A DNA stretch of 64,000 nucleotides from Tsukamurella paurometabola DSM 20162. GTDB lineage: Bacteria; Actinomycetota; Actinomycetes; Mycobacteriales; Mycobacteriaceae. Numbering within the stretch: position 1 is the stretch's first letter; the number at the start of each line of letters is the position of its first letter. Under the pieces are notes generated by a model. That model made no database searches and was not told the origin of the DNA. It was given only the letters and a program-made list of their open reading frames with translations. Below are positions 61,702-64,000 of the stretch, piece after piece. The position numbers and the translations under genes were made by a program. The stretch covers positions 3,534,001 through 3,598,000 of the forward strand of contig NC_014158.1 in the NCBI RefSeq assembly GCF_000092225.1, written 5' to 3'.

Positions 61702-62711
61702 CGGAGGCACCGCTGCGGATCGCCTCGCTCGGTACATCGTCGATCGCCGCACGACGAACGATCCCCGCCATCTCCGCTGCGCCGGACGCCGTCCTCGTCG
61801 CGGTGGCCGGCCGGGATCGCGACCGGGTAGCGCAGTACGCGGAGAACGTGGGCGCCGAAGCTCTGGTCGGCTACGAATCGGTCCTCGCCCGCGATGACAT
61901 CGACGCCGTGTACGTACCCCTACCGAATGCCTTGCACCACCACTGGATCGAGGCGTGCCTGGAAAGCGGCAAACACGTCCTCGCCGAAAAGCCGCTCACC
62001 ACATCGGCCGGCGCCACTGCGGCATTGGTCGACTTGGCTGCGGCGCGCGGCCTGGTTCTGCAGGAGAACTTCGCCTTCCTCCGGCACGGACAACACCGCA
62101 CCGTACGAGCGTTGGTGAACGAGGGACGCATCGGCGAGCTCCGGCACTTCCACAGCGAGTTCTGTTTTCCGCCTCTGGCCGCCGACGATGTGCGCTATCG
62201 AGCAGACCTCGGCGGCGGAGCGCTGTTGGACGTCGGGGTGTACACGGTGCGGGCCGCACAGTACTTTCTCGGAGACGCCTTGACGGTGGCGGGTGCGGTG
62301 CTGGACACGGACTCGACGACGGGCGTGGACCTCGCGGGCAGCGCCCTTCTCGTCTCGGACGATGGAGTGATCGCCAACCTCTCCTTCGGATTCCGGCACG
62401 CGTACGGGTCCCGGTACGGCCTCTGGGGATCCGGGGCCCGGCTCACCCTCGATCGCGCATTCACTCCTGCGCCCGAGGCACGACCGGTGATTCGCATCGA
62501 GGAACAGGATCACATCGAAGAAACGCTCCTCGCGGCCGAGCATCAGTTCGCGAACGCCGTCGCAGCGTTCGTCGCAGCGGTGCGCGCGGCCGAATCCGGG
62601 AACCCCGCACCCGATCGGCCCGGCGACGCAGCGAGCACGGTGCGCACCGCGGAGTTGATCGAGCAGATCGCCCAACACGCCCGCCGCGTCCGCACACCGG
62701 TATCGGTCTAG
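61698..62711 (+). CDS. NDP-hexose 3-ketoreductase (Gfo/Idh/MocA family)
   Basis: A 337-residue oxidoreductase starting at GTG 61698, overlapping the dehydratase stop. The N-terminal Rossmann domain reads LRIASLGTSSIAARRTIPAI. The family signature is HVLAEKPLTTS with the catalytic Lys, followed by the C-terminal alpha/beta domain (GGGALLDVGVYTVRAAQYF). Together with a 2,3-dehydratase such enzymes reduce the unstable 3-keto intermediate to dTDP-4-keto-2,6-dideoxyhexose. Coupled placement supports that role over other Gfo/Idh activities. The stereochemical outcome at C3 cannot be told by eye. Confidence 0.88.
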   Translation: MTEAPLRIASLGTSSIAARRTIPAISAAPDAVLVAVAGRDRDRVAQYAENVGAEALVGYESVLARDDIDAVYVPLPNALHHHWIEACLESGKHVLAEKPLTTSAGATAALVDLAAARGLVLQENFAFLRHGQHRTVRALVNEGRIGELRHFHSEFCFPPLAADDVRYRADLGGGALLDVGVYTVRAAQYFLGDALTVAGAVLDTDSTTGVDLAGSALLVSDDGVIANLSFGFRHAYGSRYGLWGSGARLTLDRAFTPAPEARPVIRIEEQDHIEETLLAAEHQFANAVAAFVAAVRAAESGNPAPDRPGDAASTVRTAELIEQIAQHARRVRTPVSV

Positions 62712-62724
62712 GCGGCCGGCGATC

Positions 62725-63459
62725 GTGCACGTGATCGGACGAGGATTCATCGCGGGACACCTACGCCGACTGGAGAACCGGCACACCACGGCGACCGTCC
62801 TCGCGGCCGGGGTATCGAGCATCGCTGGCGGATACCGCGAGCAGTTCGCCCGTGAGCGCCGCCTCGTGCTCGACAGCATCGAGGCGTGCCGGCGAGAGGA
62901 CCGGCGTCTGGTACTGCTCTCGACGGCGTCTCACGCCATGTACGGCAATACGTCCCAGCCGGCGCGGGAAACGGATGCGGTGGTGCGGGATTCCGCCTAC
63001 GGTCTGCACAAGCAGGACCTCGAGCACGTGGTGGCGGATTCGGCGATTCCGTTCCTGATCCTGCGACTCAGTCACGTGATGGGCGCAGGTCAAAGACCTC
63101 ACCAGCTGTTGCCCGCGCTCATCGAGCAGATCCGCGGCGGCCAGGTGCGGGTGCAGCCGCACGCTCACCGGGATGTCATCGACGTCCAGGACGTGGTGAC
63201 CGCGATCGACGGGCTCCTCACGGCCGGGGTCGCGGACGACGTCGTCAACGTGGCGTCCGGCAATCCCGTACCGGTCCCCGATATCGTGCGCGGAATCGCC
63301 CAGCGGATGGGTACCGAGCCGCTGGTCGATGTCCAGGACGCGCCACCGACCCGGACGGTGGTGTCGGTCGCGAAGCTGCACGCCGCGGTTCCCGTGCTCA
63401 CCCACACCACCCGGGTGGACTATCTCGATCGGATCTTGGACAAGTACGTCCCCGCCTAG
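62725..63459 (+). CDS. NAD-dependent epimerase/dehydratase family protein, probable NDP-hexose 4-ketoreductase
   Basis: A 244-residue extended-type SDR, shorter than usual (about 300), starting at GTG 62725, 13 bp after the previous stop. The N-terminal nucleotide motif is VIGRGFIAGHL, the catalytic strand is LVLLSTASHAMYG and the Tyr-x3-Lys pair is in SAYGLHKQD. The C-terminal part has PHAHRDVIDVQDVVTAIDGLL, typical of sugar SDRs. Position suggests the final 4-keto reduction of the dideoxysugar. Its stop overlaps the stop of the opposite-strand membrane gene by four bases, so the sugar operon ends here. Confidence 0.8.
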   Translation: MHVIGRGFIAGHLRRLENRHTTATVLAAGVSSIAGGYREQFARERRLVLDSIEACRREDRRLVLLSTASHAMYGNTSQPARETDAVVRDSAYGLHKQDLEHVVADSAIPFLILRLSHVMGAGQRPHQLLPALIEQIRGGQVRVQPHAHRDVIDVQDVVTAIDGLLTAGVADDVVNVASGNPVPVPDIVRGIAQRMGTEPLVDVQDAPPTRTVVSVAKLHAAVPVLTHTTRVDYLDRILDKYVPA

Positions 63460-64000
63460 CCGCCCGCCGTGCGTATCGGCGGCCAACCGGACTGCACGGC
63501 GGCGTGGGTTCCGCTCTCGCCTCGTGGCTCGACGTAGTCCCGGGATCGGATTAGCAGGGCGAGCGTGGCCACGGTGAGCAGGACCTCGGGACAGGTCATC
63601 ACACCGTAGAGGAAATCACCGTCGTTGCTTCCCAACGCACGAGCAGTGATCTCGAAGATGTTGCAGCCCAGCAGCAGGTAAGCGATCCACAACCAGCTCA
63701 TCACCCTCGCCGGCCGCCACGAGCGCAGCGCGCCGAACCGGAGCCACACGACGAGGAGCACTGCCCAGACCCAGTGATGCGCCCAGGAGATCGGCGAGCT
63801 GAGAAGTGCGAACAGCTGCACCACGATCAGGCCGATGAGCGGGTCGCGGCGATGCACGGCGTAGAACGCGATGCCGCAGACGACCGCGGCCAGCGCGACA
63901 GCGATGAGCCAGACCGGCCCGCCGCCGATGTCGGTTCCGGCGAAGCGCGACACAGCGCCGCGCAGCGACTGGTTGACCACATTGGTCGCCGGGCCGATCC
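63456..64000 (-). CDS. GT87-type polyprenyl-linked mannosyltransferase-like membrane protein (5' end outside window)
   Basis: The frame is open to the window edge (reading IGPATNVVNQSLRG at the first visible codons), so only the C-terminal about 180 residues are seen. The NQSLRG segment and the following five or so membrane helices (VWLIAVALAAVVCGIAFYAV, LIVVQLFALLSSPISWAHHW, VLLTVATLALLI) match GT-C family GT87/DUF2029 enzymes. In mycolic actinomycetes these add mannose or arabinose to lipoglycans from polyprenyl-phosphate sugars. It ends with a polar tail. It is convergent with the sugar operon and is probably a flanking core gene, not the polyketide glycosyltransferase. Confidence 0.75.
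   Translation of the reverse strand, partial: IGPATNVVNQSLRGAVSRFAGTDIGGGPVWLIAVALAAVVCGIAFYAVHRRDPLIGLIVVQLFALLSSPISWAHHWVWAVLLVVWLRFGALRSWRPARVMSWLWIAYLLLGCNIFEITARALGSNDGDFLYGVMTCPEVLLTVATLALLIRSRDYVEPRGESGTHAAVQSGWPPIRTAGG

Overview
The window is high-GC actinobacterial DNA. Ribosomal/elongation genes in the order rpsL-rpsG-fusA-tuf, small DUF5302/DUF5313/DUF732-type proteins, WXG100/ESX-type toxin cassettes and a GT87-type membrane glycosyltransferase together point to the mycolic-acid group (Mycobacteriales). Tsukamurella or a close relative is my best guess, from recognition rather than a search.

Layout. (1) 1-6313: a secreted polymorphic-toxin island with two related toxin/immunity pairs (1-2145 and 4206-6313), separated by a YbaB-like protein, an opposite-strand orphan, two WXG100-type proteins and a lipoprotein. 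Nearly all plus-strand genes are coupled by ATGA overlaps. (2) 6318-8912: a short-chain dehydrogenase gene split by a 1770-bp IS30-family element (6638-8407). Besides the transposase, the element carries a 54-residue histidine-rich protein gene. (3) 9009-12413: DUF5302 protein, a TetR regulator divergent from a Tet(X)-like flavin monooxygenase with a pair of palindromic operators between them, a hypothetical protein and a secreted DUF732-like protein. (4) 12546-16987: tuf, fusA, rpsG and rpsL on the minus strand, ending in a strong terminator. (5) 17351-20645: HhH-GPD DNA glycosylase, DUF5313 protein, rmlA and an alpha/beta hydrolase. (6) 20689-63459: a modular type I polyketide cluster. (7) 63456-64000: the 3' part of a membrane GT87-type glycosyltransferase, probably outside the cluster.

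The polyketide cluster is the centrepiece. Five minus-strand genes, read from 59671 down to 22864, encode a KSQ loading module plus seven extension modules and a thioesterase. They are followed by a type II thioesterase and a crotonyl-CoA carboxylase/reductase (ethylmalonyl-CoA supply). Divergently transcribed genes encode NDP-hexose 2,3-dehydratase, 3-ketoreductase and a 4-ketoreductase-like protein (2,6-dideoxysugar formation). Module by module, acyltransferase motifs and reductive domains predict: acetate starter; ethylmalonyl (KR); malonyl (KR); methylmalonyl (no KR); methylmalonyl (KR); methylmalonyl (KR); malonyl (DH-KR); malonyl (DH-KR, TE). This is the pattern of the monomer of elaiophylin, a Streptomyces C2-symmetric 16-membered macrodiolide carrying 2-deoxy-L-fucose. 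I infer an elaiophylin-type pathway in a mycolic actinomycete.

Two cautions. The 2,3-dehydratase gene is broken by a single-base frameshift near 60350 (mutation or sequencing error). No glycosyltransferase for the polyketide, no dTDP-glucose 4,6-dehydratase and no sugar epimerase lie in the window.
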